DNA of 49,258 nt from a virus: the IMG/VR virus record IMGVR_UViG_3300046328_000241, positions 1 to 49,258 of that record; one strand, given 5' to 3'. Shown one piece after another: positions 15,683-22,693 of this stretch (its first letter is position 1; the number at the start of each line of letters is the position of its first letter). The translations under genes were made by a program, and so were the position numbers. The notes beneath the pieces were generated by a model. That model made no database searches. It worked only from the letters and a program-made list of their open reading frames with translations, and was not told where the DNA came from.

Positions 15683-15895
15683 ATGAACAATAAAATAAAT
15701 AACAAAATGAATAAGGAAACAAGAAGTTTTATTTGGGGCTTAATTTTAGTCCTAATCTGTGGAAGCGGATTTGTTGTTCACATAATCGAAATTAAAATCG
15801 GGAAGCCAAGAGATTGGTATGATTGGACATTAATGGTATTAACTCTTTACGGATTAATCTCTGGTGGATGGCGTGTCTTTCGTGCTATCGATTAG
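15683..15895 (+). CDS. Two-TM membrane protein in a cassette
   Basis: A 70-residue product with two hydrophobic segments, FIWGLILVLICGSGFVVHII and WTLMVLTLYGLISGGW, joined by a charged loop (KIGKPRDWYDW). Codon use is less AT-biased than in the phage genes around it. Hairpin C begins 9 nt after the stop, giving a one-gene-one-hairpin layout. Likely of bacterial origin; function unknown. Confidence 0.5.
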   Translation: MNNKINNKMNKETRSFIWGLILVLICGSGFVVHIIEIKIGKPRDWYDWTLMVLTLYGLISGGWRVFRAID

Positions 15896-15903
15896 GGTTG
15901 CCG

Positions 15904-15994
15904 ATAACGTTTTGCGTATATACGAGGTACGCCTTAACGAAATTTTACATTATAAACAAATGCTTGTAGGCGTATCTTGTATATACGCTGTTAT
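15904..15994 (+). repeat. Long imperfect inverted repeat C (attC-like)
   Basis: The left arm 15904-15933 starts ATAACG and contains GCGTATATACG...GTACGCC. The right arm 15969-15994 is GGCGTATC...GTATATACGC followed by TGTTAT. They pair over about 25 bp with a few bulges and a 35-nt loop. It is the longest GC-containing stem in the window and sits exactly between two tiny genes. The 91-nt size, ATAAC...GTTAT boxes and bulged stem are attC-like. Confidence 0.55.
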
Positions 15995-16014
15995 AAGCTG
16001 TAAAAATTACGATT

Positions 16015-16161
16015 ATGGCAACAGTTTACAAAGTAGAAGTAGTATCTCATTGGATTAGCTACTCAAAGGAAGAACTCGAAAAGATACTGACAGAAGCAGT
16101 AAAGGAGATTGAACGTGAAAAAGGAAATGAGATACAGATTAGAGTGGAAGAACGTAAGTAA
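16015..16161 (+). CDS. 48-residue cassette gene
   Basis: ATG 16015 opens MATVYKVEVVSHWISYSKEE and ends RVEERK before TAA at 16159. An N-terminal beta strand is followed by a long amphipathic helix. Codon use (CTC, CTG, CGT, GAG) is unlike that of the phage genes. It lies between inverted repeats C and D. The N-terminal pattern resembles short Bacteroidota proteins; no function is known. Confidence 0.5.
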   Translation: MATVYKVEVVSHWISYSKEELEKILTEAVKEIEREKGNEIQIRVEERK

Positions 16162-16162
16162 T

Positions 16163-16199
16163 TTTTATTGCTTATAACGATTATATATAAGCAATAAAA
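16163..16199 (+). repeat. Perfect 13-bp hairpin D
   Basis: TTTTATTGCTTAT pairs perfectly with ATAAGCAATAAAA around AACGATTATAT, 1 nt after the stop of the cassette gene. It also contains a TATAACG box. It could be a terminator or the end of the cassette island. Confidence 0.6.
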
Positions 16200-16284
16200 T
16201 ATAAAGTATTGAAAATTAATATTTTACAACACGAAAACTACTGACTATTACGAAATTTGTAAACAAAAATTGAAATATTAACAC

Positions 16285-16896
16285 ATGTTATCAAACCTAG
16301 CAAATATCATCTCAGATGATTCATTATTTAATTATAGTAATATCCCCTATATAAACTATTATAGTTCAACAGACACAATAATAGATACTAAATTACCAAC
16401 ACTAATAATTGGTTATAAACTAGCAAAACAAATATACAATTCTGGGATTGATATATTAAATAAGGTTGTTGCACCAAACCAAAAATATTGGACTTTTACA
16501 GCTGAGGAAAGAAATTTAGATTATATAAAAGATACCAAGCATTTTGTTGATAATGTAATAGGATATTATCAATCCAATCAGAAATATATCAATTATGATC
16601 CATTATTTGCAAACAGTAAATCAATATATGATTTTATTGATTATATAAAAAATAAAGAGATAAAATCATATAAGAATAAATATTCATTATATATAAAAAC
16701 TGAAGATACAATTTTTGGATTTGATATGAGAATAATAGATAAATACTATCCAAATAACAATTTAATAAATATTATATCAAACAAATCCAATTATTATCTT
16801 GATGATAATAATCTTATATTAAGCAGTTGTATAAAAAAATATGGAAATGAAATAAGTAATTGTAAAAAAATAATTGTTAATCTAATATCTGAATGA
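16285..16896 (+). CDS. Hypothetical protein, 203 residues
   Basis: An AT-rich phage-type gene after the island. The N-terminal region is MLSNLANIISDDSLFNYSNI; the middle has KLPTLIIGYKLAKQIYN, which looks like a strand-helix core, and a long KYWTFTAEERNLDYIKDTK segment. It is rich in Tyr, Asn and Ile with no transmembrane segment. I do not recognise it. Its stop overlaps the next start by 4 nt (ATGA). Confidence 0.6.
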   Translation: MLSNLANIISDDSLFNYSNIPYINYYSSTDTIIDTKLPTLIIGYKLAKQIYNSGIDILNKVVAPNQKYWTFTAEERNLDYIKDTKHFVDNVIGYYQSNQKYINYDPLFANSKSIYDFIDYIKNKEIKSYKNKYSLYIKTEDTIFGFDMRIIDKYYPNNNLINIISNKSNYYLDDNNLILSSCIKKYGNEISNCKKIIVNLISE

Positions 16897-17140
16897 AACA
16901 ACATATTATAAAAGACTATAAACTAAAAGTCCAACATGATTTTCTCGTACTAGAGGCGGTATTTATATCATCACAAATTCAAAATATTTGGATTCAATAT
17001 TAAATGAAATTGTTTTTAATAATTTCACAAAAGAAGAATATATTGAGATGTTATCAAATATGCGTGAAAATCCAAATGAACAGACTTCAAGTTATAAAAC
17101 GGCTATTAATGGTTTATTCGTTAACGTTTTAAAATTATAA
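16893..17140 (+). pseudogene. Frameshifted member of the CxYI(L)EI small-protein family
   Basis: An ATG at 16893 opens a frame that ends at 17003. A second frame, open from 16940 to the TAA at 17138, lacks an ATG before its conserved part but encodes SKYLDSILNEIVFNNFTKEE, which matches the family signature (CKYILEIHQLIVDNLTxxE) of the array at 25-28 kb. Joining the two frames near 16940 gives one protein of about 80 residues. Either a frameshift broke the gene or programmed slippage joins the halves. A sequencing error is also possible. Confidence 0.5.
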
Positions 17141-17141
17141 T

Positions 17142-17423
17142 ATGGTACTTAGAATTATTAAATGTAATAATATATTGTTAAAATCAATATCTGGGATTAT
17201 TCCTAGTGATATTTTAAGTCCAAATGGTAAATTTATTTATATTCAGTTATCAACTAATAGTTTATATTTAGATGAGATTTTACGGATGATTTTAAATAAT
17301 TTAACCAACGAAGAAAATTCGGATTTGATGGGGTGTATAAAAACATATAAGTTTATTAGCGAAAATAATCATTATCAAAAGAGATTACTACATGGTTATT
17401 ATTGTAAAATAATTGAATTGTAA
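17142..17423 (+). CDS. Divergent CxYI(L)EI-family small protein (93 aa)
   Basis: The middle of the protein, SLYLDEILRMILNNLTNEE, aligns with the family helix; the Cys is replaced by Ser. The N-terminal 45 residues (VLRIIKCNNILLKSISGII) are an extension not seen in the main array. The C-terminus (YQKRLLHGYYCKIIEL) carries the usual closing aromatic strand. Two nt separate it from the broken member upstream. Function unknown. Confidence 0.5.
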   Translation: MVLRIIKCNNILLKSISGIIPSDILSPNGKFIYIQLSTNSLYLDEILRMILNNLTNEENSDLMGCIKTYKFISENNHYQKRLLHGYYCKIIEL

Positions 17424-17434
17424 TATATTACCAG

Positions 17435-17659
17435 ATGATAAAAATAGTTAATAATTGCTCAAGTTATTTAAATCCAATCCTAAATCAGATTCAAGATTCG
17501 TTATTACCAATTGAAATATTTGATTATATTGGTTATGAAATTTATATGAAAATTGGAAAACAGTTGTTAAATGTAAATGGTGGTAAAATATATTTAGAAA
17601 CAGCTAGATATTATATAATAAATGATTTGATATATGTTAAATGCGTTTTAAATGAATAG
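17435..17659 (+). CDS. Divergent CxYI(L)EI-family small protein (74 aa)
   Basis: NNCSSYLNPILNQIQDSLLP fits the C-x-x-Y-[IL]-x-x-I-x-x-x-I pattern of the family, and the C-terminal half ends with alternating strands (ARYYIINDLIYVKCVLNE). It overlaps the next gene by 8 nt, as array members do. Function unknown. Confidence 0.45.
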   Translation: MIKIVNNCSSYLNPILNQIQDSLLPIEIFDYIGYEIYMKIGKQLLNVNGGKIYLETARYYIINDLIYVKCVLNE

Positions 17660-17846
17660 TTTAAATGTTGATATTAAATTTAAGTGCTGTAAACATGTTC
17701 AAGATATTATTATATTGATAGATAAAAACCTTTTAATAGATGAAAGATCAGATTGGTTTGATGTTACCAGAATCTATTATCGTGAAAAATTAGAAAATAA
17801 ATTCAATGTGATTGGAGATTTAATTTATTTGGAAATAACCGATTAA
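17652..17846 (+). CDS. Divergent CxYI(L)EI-family small protein (64 aa)
   Basis: FKCCKHVQDIIILIDKNLLI has the Cys-x-[YH]-[IV]-x-x-I-x-x-x-I spacing of the family, then a variable middle and a closing strand GDLIYLEITD. It is the last member of this cluster; a promoter-like CTATTTATA follows 21 nt after the stop. Confidence 0.45.
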   Translation: MNSLNVDIKFKCCKHVQDIIILIDKNLLIDERSDWFDVTRIYYREKLENKFNVIGDLIYLEITD

Positions 17847-17867
17847 ATAATATTTTCTAACTAATTA

Positions 17868-17876
17868 CTATTTATA
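17868..17876 (+). promoter_or_regulatory. CTATTTATA promoter-like element
   Basis: The 9-mer ends 17 nt before the ATG at 17894 and sits in a 47-nt intergenic gap. It is one of eight intergenic copies. Confidence 0.5.
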
Positions 17877-17893
17877 TAAAATATATTAGTAAT

Positions 17894-18076
17894 ATGGAAA
17901 ATATAAATGACAAACTAAGTGCATTTTTGGGAAAAAAAGATGTAAAGAAATCCAGAAAGAATATTAATAACGATAATGGTACAAAGATAATTCAAGAAAA
18001 GGATGGCTTGCTTGAGCGTATTGATGTAAAATTCATTACAGAAGATGGTAAACAATTACTTACCGAAGTTTATTAA
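17894..18076 (+). CDS. Small charged hypothetical protein
   Basis: The 60-residue product starts MENINDKLSAFLGKKDVKKS and ends with the strand DVKFITEDGKQLLTEVY. It is highly charged and likely partly disordered. It has its own upstream promoter-like element and precedes two probable virion proteins, so a structural or assembly role is possible. Not recognised. Confidence 0.5.
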   Translation: MENINDKLSAFLGKKDVKKSRKNINNDNGTKIIQEKDGLLERIDVKFITEDGKQLLTEVY

Positions 18077-18102
18077 TATTTAACATAAATCCAAAAAACA
18101 TT

Positions 18103-18789
18103 ATGAAAAAAAGAAACGAATTATCGGATTTCAAAAAGAAATTTGGATATATATTAGAATATAAAATCAACAACGAATCCAATCTAATGAGAGAGGATTT
18201 CGATGATGATACTATTGCTGGCCAAATGAATAGTATTGAAGAAGCTGATGAAACACCAGCAGAACCAAAACCTGATGCGTCTGGTGGTGATGTTAAACCA
18301 GCACCAACCGTTCCAGCACCAGAAAAGCCAAAACAAGAGATTAAACCAGATCCAATGGCTGAACCACCAACATCTGTTGGAAATGAACCACCACAAGGGC
18401 CACAAGGCGAAGTTATGGGTAATGGTGAACCAGTTGAAAATCCACAAAATGATTTAATGAGAGATCAAGTATCATTTATGGAGAAGTTTGTAACAACATT
18501 GCAATCAATTGACAGTAACATGTCTCTAATGAATCAAAAAATGGATAAATATCAACAAGAACTCAATAAGATGAGATTGGATGTTGAAGAAGTTAGAGAA
18601 CCATCTGATGAAGAGAAACTTGAGATGCAAAGCTTAAAAGCTTATCCATATAATCAAAAATTAAGTGATGTGTTTGGTGATAAATTTAGAAATGATGATC
18701 AAAGCGTAAAGAAAGAATTTTCAACGGAATTTATTCCAAATGTAAATATTCAAGATAAAACAGTTTCAGATAGTTTTAACGATTTTTAA
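18103..18789 (+). CDS. Pro/Glu-rich coiled-coil protein, putative virion or scaffold
   Basis: The 228-residue product has three regions: a charged start (KKRNELSDFKKKFGYILEYK), a disordered Pro/Glu/Lys-rich linker at about residues 50-118 (PAPTVPAPEKPKQEIKPDP), and a predicted coiled coil at about 120-170 (IDSNMSLMNQKMDKYQQELN). It ends SFNDF. Such a layout is common in phage prohead-core or head-neck accessory proteins, but no family match is claimed. It is followed 1 nt later by another helical protein. Confidence 0.55.
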   Translation: MKKRNELSDFKKKFGYILEYKINNESNLMREDFDDDTIAGQMNSIEEADETPAEPKPDASGGDVKPAPTVPAPEKPKQEIKPDPMAEPPTSVGNEPPQGPQGEVMGNGEPVENPQNDLMRDQVSFMEKFVTTLQSIDSNMSLMNQKMDKYQQELNKMRLDVEEVREPSDEEKLEMQSLKAYPYNQKLSDVFGDKFRNDDQSVKKEFSTEFIPNVNIQDKTVSDSFNDF

Positions 18790-18790
18790 T

Positions 18791-19243
18791 ATGTCTAAGA
18801 ATAAACAAAAATTATTTGAAATGATGAGTAAGATTGATTCATCATTTAAAAGACCAATTAATGAAGCTGTTGATTTAAACGTTGTTAGAAAACAAATCGA
18901 ACAATATTATTCCAAATTTAAAGAATTGGAGAATAAGTTAAATCAACATTCAACAGATGAATTAATAAATAATTATATATTCAGTGAGGTTTTTGATGAA
19001 GTGACAAAATTAAAAGAGTCTTTCAATAATATAGATACTGCATTTTATAACGATTTTAATCAGATTGGTGATGATACACCAGAAGAATCAACTATATATG
19101 ATGAATATTCAGAAGTTGATAATGAATTAGGTAAATTTAAAAATCTGGTTGATAATTTTTATGATGATTTGGAAACGATGAAAAGTGCATTTGATATGCT
19201 TGGTGATTTATCTAGAGGAACAAGATATTTTAATCCGAGATAA
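18791..19243 (+). CDS. Helical protein, putative virion-associated
   Basis: A 150-residue protein predicted almost all alpha-helical: MSKNKQKLFEMMSKIDSSFK, then VVRKQIEQYYSKFKELENKL, and a C-terminal helix DDLETMKSAFDMLGDLSRG. It starts 1 nt after the coiled-coil gene, and the pair ends with a terminator at 19271, so they form one short operon. Function unknown; a capsid or neck role is inferred from context only. Confidence 0.55.
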   Translation: MSKNKQKLFEMMSKIDSSFKRPINEAVDLNVVRKQIEQYYSKFKELENKLNQHSTDELINNYIFSEVFDEVTKLKESFNNIDTAFYNDFNQIGDDTPEESTIYDEYSEVDNELGKFKNLVDNFYDDLETMKSAFDMLGDLSRGTRYFNPR

Positions 19244-19270
19244 ATAACAACATTAAATAATAATATTTAA

Positions 19271-19300
19271 GGCTACACATTAATTTATGTAGCCTTTTCT
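19271..19300 (+). terminator. Intrinsic terminator
   Basis: Stem GGCTACA / TGTAGCC (19271-19277 and 19288-19294) with a 10-nt loop, then TTTTCT. A promoter-like element starts at the end of the T run. Confidence 0.75.
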
Positions 19301-19307
19301 ATTTATA
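19299..19307 (+). promoter_or_regulatory. CTATTTATA promoter-like element
   Basis: Ends 17 nt before the ATG at 19325, directly after a terminator: a clean boundary between two transcription units. Confidence 0.6.
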
Positions 19308-19324
19308 TATAAAGAAAATATAAT

Positions 19325-20701
19325 ATGTCATTCCACAGATCCTATTTTGAGAAAAATAATACATTAATTTACCGAAATGTAACTAATAATGGAAAAAATC
19401 CAGTAACCGAAATATTTTATGGTGGAAGAGTGGATGATATTAATTTCAGTAGGTTTATATTTAAACCCAATCTAACAGATTTAACACATAAAGTAACTGG
19501 TGATACATTATTGCAAACAAATATAACATCACATAAGTTAAAAATATTCAATACAATATCCTATAGACCAGATTTGATTGGTGGATTATTTTCAGACCAA
19601 ATAACAAAAAGAGCATCAAGCTTTAAATTAATACTGTTCAAGATAAACCAAGAATGGGATGAAGGTAATGGATTTGAATTCTATTATGATACAACAACAT
19701 TACAAGGAATAATTTATAGTGGACATTCAAACTGGTTCTATGCAAAAAACTATATTGCTTGGAGTGGTGAAGGTGTATATAATTTTACACCAGAGATTAT
19801 AACCACATTGGATTATGATAATGGTGATGAAAATATCGATGTAGACATATCAAATTATGTTAATAATGTATTATACTCTGGTGCTACAAATTATGGCATT
19901 GGAATAGCGTTTTCATCATCCACTGAGCAAATTATAACCACACAAAGATATGCCGTTGGCTTTCATACAAAATATACAAATACATTCTTTGAACCATATG
20001 TTGAAACAACATTCAATGATAATGTAACTGACGATAGAAACTTCTTTTATTTAGATAAAGCAAATAAACTGTATCTAATACCAAGATTCGGTAATTCATT
20101 ATCAGATGTAACAGTTAATTCAGTAACTATATACGATTTTAATGATTTAGTTATTGATACATTAACTGGTAATTCAATTAATAGATTATCAAAAGGAATC
20201 TATAATATAGATTATTCAGTATTATCAGCAGACTATCCAGATGCTGTTATATTCAGAGATGTGTGGAATGTTACATATAATAATATAACAAAAGACATAG
20301 AACAAGAGTTTTATTTGATAGATCAATTTAATTATTATAAATTTAATGATAATAAAATATCTAACGAAAGAAATTATTCAGTATCGTATTCTGGAATCGC
20401 AGATGATGAATCAATAAGGCCAAATGGTGTTAGAAAAATAAAATTATATATAAAACAATTCTATCAACATAATAATCTACCTTTTGAAATAGATTATAGA
20501 ATATATGTTAAACAAGGTGATAATATACATATTGATGTAATCCCCTTTACAAATGTTAATAGATTGGGAAACGATTATTGGTTTGACCTAGATACTAACT
20601 GGCTAATCCAAAATACATACTTTATCGAACTTAGATTAAAATTGGATGGACAATATTTTATAAAATCACCAATCAAATTTAAAATAGTCGGCAATAAATA
20701 A
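19325..20701 (+). CDS. Putative virion appendage protein with DNRLRE-like domain
   Basis: A 458-residue beta-rich protein. Residues about 90-230 resemble a DNRLRE-like carbohydrate-binding/adhesion domain: SSFKLILFKINQEWDEGNGF, then VDISNYVNNVLYSGATNYG, then FFEPYVETTF. The N-terminus (MSFHRSYFEKNNTLIYRN) is a likely attachment segment. The C-terminal half looks like two beta-sandwich modules (GNDYWFDLDTNWLIQNTYF). It is the sole gene between a promoter-like element and the next such element at 20735. Tail, neck or fibre protein is the best reading; I do not recognise a named family. Confidence 0.6.
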   Translation: MSFHRSYFEKNNTLIYRNVTNNGKNPVTEIFYGGRVDDINFSRFIFKPNLTDLTHKVTGDTLLQTNITSHKLKIFNTISYRPDLIGGLFSDQITKRASSFKLILFKINQEWDEGNGFEFYYDTTTLQGIIYSGHSNWFYAKNYIAWSGEGVYNFTPEIITTLDYDNGDENIDVDISNYVNNVLYSGATNYGIGIAFSSSTEQIITTQRYAVGFHTKYTNTFFEPYVETTFNDNVTDDRNFFYLDKANKLYLIPRFGNSLSDVTVNSVTIYDFNDLVIDTLTGNSINRLSKGIYNIDYSVLSADYPDAVIFRDVWNVTYNNITKDIEQEFYLIDQFNYYKFNDNKISNERNYSVSYSGIADDESIRPNGVRKIKLYIKQFYQHNNLPFEIDYRIYVKQGDNIHIDVIPFTNVNRLGNDYWFDLDTNWLIQNTYFIELRLKLDGQYFIKSPIKFKIVGNK

Positions 20702-20734
20702 TTTATTATATTTAATAATAAAATATTTTTCTAA

Positions 20735-20743
20735 CTATTTATA
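20735..20743 (+). promoter_or_regulatory. CTATTTATA promoter-like element of the gp32 gene
   Basis: The 9-mer lies 187 nt before the gp32 ATG, unlike the other copies, which lie 12-22 nt before a start. It therefore predicts a long untranslated leader. Confidence 0.45.
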
Positions 20744-20762
20744 TTAGAATAAACGTGAATGT

Positions 20763-20878
20763 AATAAATCTAAAAATATTATAAGAAAAATATTTTTAGA
20801 TTTATTCAAAATAAAATTGACAACTGAATTAATATAGATGATATTTGTGTCATCAAGTAATGAAAAACATTCGAATGT
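20763..20878 (+). promoter_or_regulatory. Structured 5' leader of the ssDNA-binding protein gene
   Basis: Three inverted repeats lie in the leader: an 18-bp perfect stem (20763-20780 with 20789-20806, loop 8 nt) not followed by a T tract; a 5-bp stem GATGA/TCATC at 20837-20854; and the perfect palindrome ACATTCGAATGT at 20867-20878. T4 gp32 represses its own mRNA through a structured leader followed by an unstructured AT-rich stretch; the same kind of control is inferred here. Confidence 0.45.
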
Positions 20879-20929
20879 AACAAACTTGAAAATTAAAATA
20901 AACAATTATAAACAAAACGTGCTAAACAA

Positions 20930-22042
20930 ATGGAAAACGAATTTGAAGACTCATTGGATGAATTATTAGATCATTATAATTCAACACATGAAAAAAAGGG
21001 ATCAGGTGTAATCCCAAGAGAAGAACTAATGAAAAAGTTCTTTGTACCACAAAATGCCACAGAAGAATTTAGAGTGGTTAAACAACCATCTAAAGACGGT
21101 GATAAACTTTCATACACCGAGACTGCTCACTTTCACGAAATCAAAGTAGGTGAAAAATATAGAAAAGCTTATTGCTTTAAACACAATGATGACACCAGAT
21201 GTCCAATGTGTGAAATGGAAGGATTTCTTTTAGGTAAACAATTGAAAAAGAAGTTTGCTGACATGACTCCAGAAGAAAAAGAAAAAAATGATAAGATTTA
21301 TAAATTGTCATTAAAATTCAAAGCAAAAAAATTCTATATCATCAAAGGTCTTGATAGAGGTCAAGAAAAAGATGGTGTTAAATTCTGGAGATTTAAACAC
21401 AATTATAAAATGCAAGGTGTTTATGATAAACTGGTAGCAGCAGTTAAATTTTCAAAACAAGAAAATAATATCATTTATACTGATGTACTTAATGGTGTCG
21501 ATCTACAAATTAATGTAGCTGATGATAAAATGCCAAACGGCAAAAAATTCAAAACAGTTACATCAATCATGGCCAAATCCAAAACATCTCCTTTAAGTTT
21601 GGATGATGCAAAACAAAAAGCATGGTCAACAGACACACTAAAGTGGACAGATGTATTTAAACCATTGAAAGCACCACATGTGGATGAAATTAAGTTCCTA
21701 GAACTTGCAGCTAAAGGTGTAGCACCATTCTATGATGAAAAAGTTAAAAGATGGTATGCACCAGAAAATCCAGATTTGGAAGCTAAAATGAACGAAAGAA
21801 CTCAAAATCTTGAAGCCAAAGAAGAAGAATCATCTTTTGGTGGTGATAATGAGTTTGAGGATGAAATTAGTCAATTAATGAACGATAAAAAAGCTGCATC
21901 AAAAACTGCTGATATTGAATCAATGCCAACATCACAAGTCGCAACCAAAAAAGCATCAACCAAAGAAGCAGTTAAAGAAACTGTTAAAACTCTGGATGAT
22001 AATGATGGTCTAGGCTTTGATGATGATGACCTACCGTTCTAA
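20930..22042 (+). CDS. 32: gp32-like single-stranded DNA-binding protein
   Basis: The 370-residue protein matches T4 gp32 in design. It has a zinc-binding set of His69 (in AHFHE), Cys82, Cys91 and Cys94 (RCPMCEMEGF), a core with many Lys and aromatic residues, and an acidic C-terminus. The tail ends DNDGLGFDDDDLPF, which is the amphipathic C-terminal peptide of bacterial SSB rather than the T4 type. It should coat ssDNA during replication and recombination and recruit partners through that tip. It is followed by a terminator and then by a gene with the same tip, then uvsX. The long structured leader suggests autoregulation. Assignment is strong. Confidence 0.9.
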   Translation: MENEFEDSLDELLDHYNSTHEKKGSGVIPREELMKKFFVPQNATEEFRVVKQPSKDGDKLSYTETAHFHEIKVGEKYRKAYCFKHNDDTRCPMCEMEGFLLGKQLKKKFADMTPEEKEKNDKIYKLSLKFKAKKFYIIKGLDRGQEKDGVKFWRFKHNYKMQGVYDKLVAAVKFSKQENNIIYTDVLNGVDLQINVADDKMPNGKKFKTVTSIMAKSKTSPLSLDDAKQKAWSTDTLKWTDVFKPLKAPHVDEIKFLELAAKGVAPFYDEKVKRWYAPENPDLEAKMNERTQNLEAKEEESSFGGDNEFEDEISQLMNDKKAASKTADIESMPTSQVATKKASTKEAVKETVKTLDDNDGLGFDDDDLPF

Positions 22043-22057
22043 TCCAAAATAACCCCT

Positions 22058-22120
22058 AATCCATCTATTTCATAATTTAGTTATATTATATAATTAGAGA
22101 GTGAAGTAGATGGATTTTTT
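22058..22120 (+). terminator. Intrinsic terminator after gp32
   Basis: A 15-bp stem (22058-22072 with 22102-22116, one G-U pair) with an AT-rich loop, followed by TTTTTT. It separates gp32 from the next gene and could set their ratio. Confidence 0.75.
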
Positions 22121-22135
22121 ATCCCTATTAAAAAA

Positions 22136-22663
22136 ATGAAAACTTTTAAAAATAAAGATGATTTTAAAACCAATATAATCAAATATATTTTGATTGGTAT
22201 TGAAAATAATACTTTTAAAGTAGAATTTGATTATCCAAGTGGTAACCTATTAAATTTATCAAATGATTATATATTCAGTTGTAACTTTTATGAATATGAT
22301 GATCATTCATTTAACATTCAATATACTTTTTCAAATATTGCAGATTGTTTAAATCTAACAAAAGATGAATATAATTTAATCATGTATGCTTGCTATGAAC
22401 ATACCTATAGTAACGATATAATGAATGGATTATTGGATTTGATTAAAGAAAATGAAGATAATTCACATTTTGATGATTCATTGAATAATGATGATGACTT
22501 ATTAAAAATGGTTGATCTTATTGATAATAAATGGAATGAATATAGAAATATTACTAATAATAATGATGCTTGGACTTTTAAAGAGTGGTTAAAAAGTAAA
22601 TACGATAATAGGAATGACGTTTTTGGATTGGATGAAGCAAAGGATGATGACTTGCCCTTTTAA
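22136..22663 (+). CDS. Unknown protein with SSB-type C-terminal tip
   Basis: The 175-residue acidic protein has no recognised domain: an N-terminal FKNKDDFKTNIIKYILIGIE, a central IADCLNLTKDEYNLIMYACY helix and a Trp-containing DAWTFKEWLKSKY. Its last nine residues, EAKDDDLPF, repeat the tip of the gp32 next door. Position between gp32 and uvsX suggests a replication/recombination accessory factor that competes for or shares the same SSB-tail partners, perhaps a mediator or loader. This role is inferred from context and tail only. Confidence 0.65.
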   Translation: MKTFKNKDDFKTNIIKYILIGIENNTFKVEFDYPSGNLLNLSNDYIFSCNFYEYDDHSFNIQYTFSNIADCLNLTKDEYNLIMYACYEHTYSNDIMNGLLDLIKENEDNSHFDDSLNNDDDLLKMVDLIDNKWNEYRNITNNNDAWTFKEWLKSKYDNRNDVFGLDEAKDDDLPF

Positions 22664-22693
22664 AATAATAAAAAATATAAACAAATAAATACA

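Noticed and set aside
15864-16058. A 64-codon open frame across the hairpin C
   Set aside because: It runs through both arms of the inverted repeat and overlaps a two-TM gene and a 48-residue gene with better codon use; it is a shadow of the palindrome.
18184-18447. Trp-rich open frame on the minus strand
   Set aside because: It is the antisense of the Pro/Glu-rich linker (CCA read backwards gives TGG); there is no independent evidence.
20763-20806. The 18-bp hairpin as a terminator of the preceding gene
   Set aside because: No T tract follows (CAAAATAAA) and it lies downstream of a promoter-like element, so a leader structure is the better reading.
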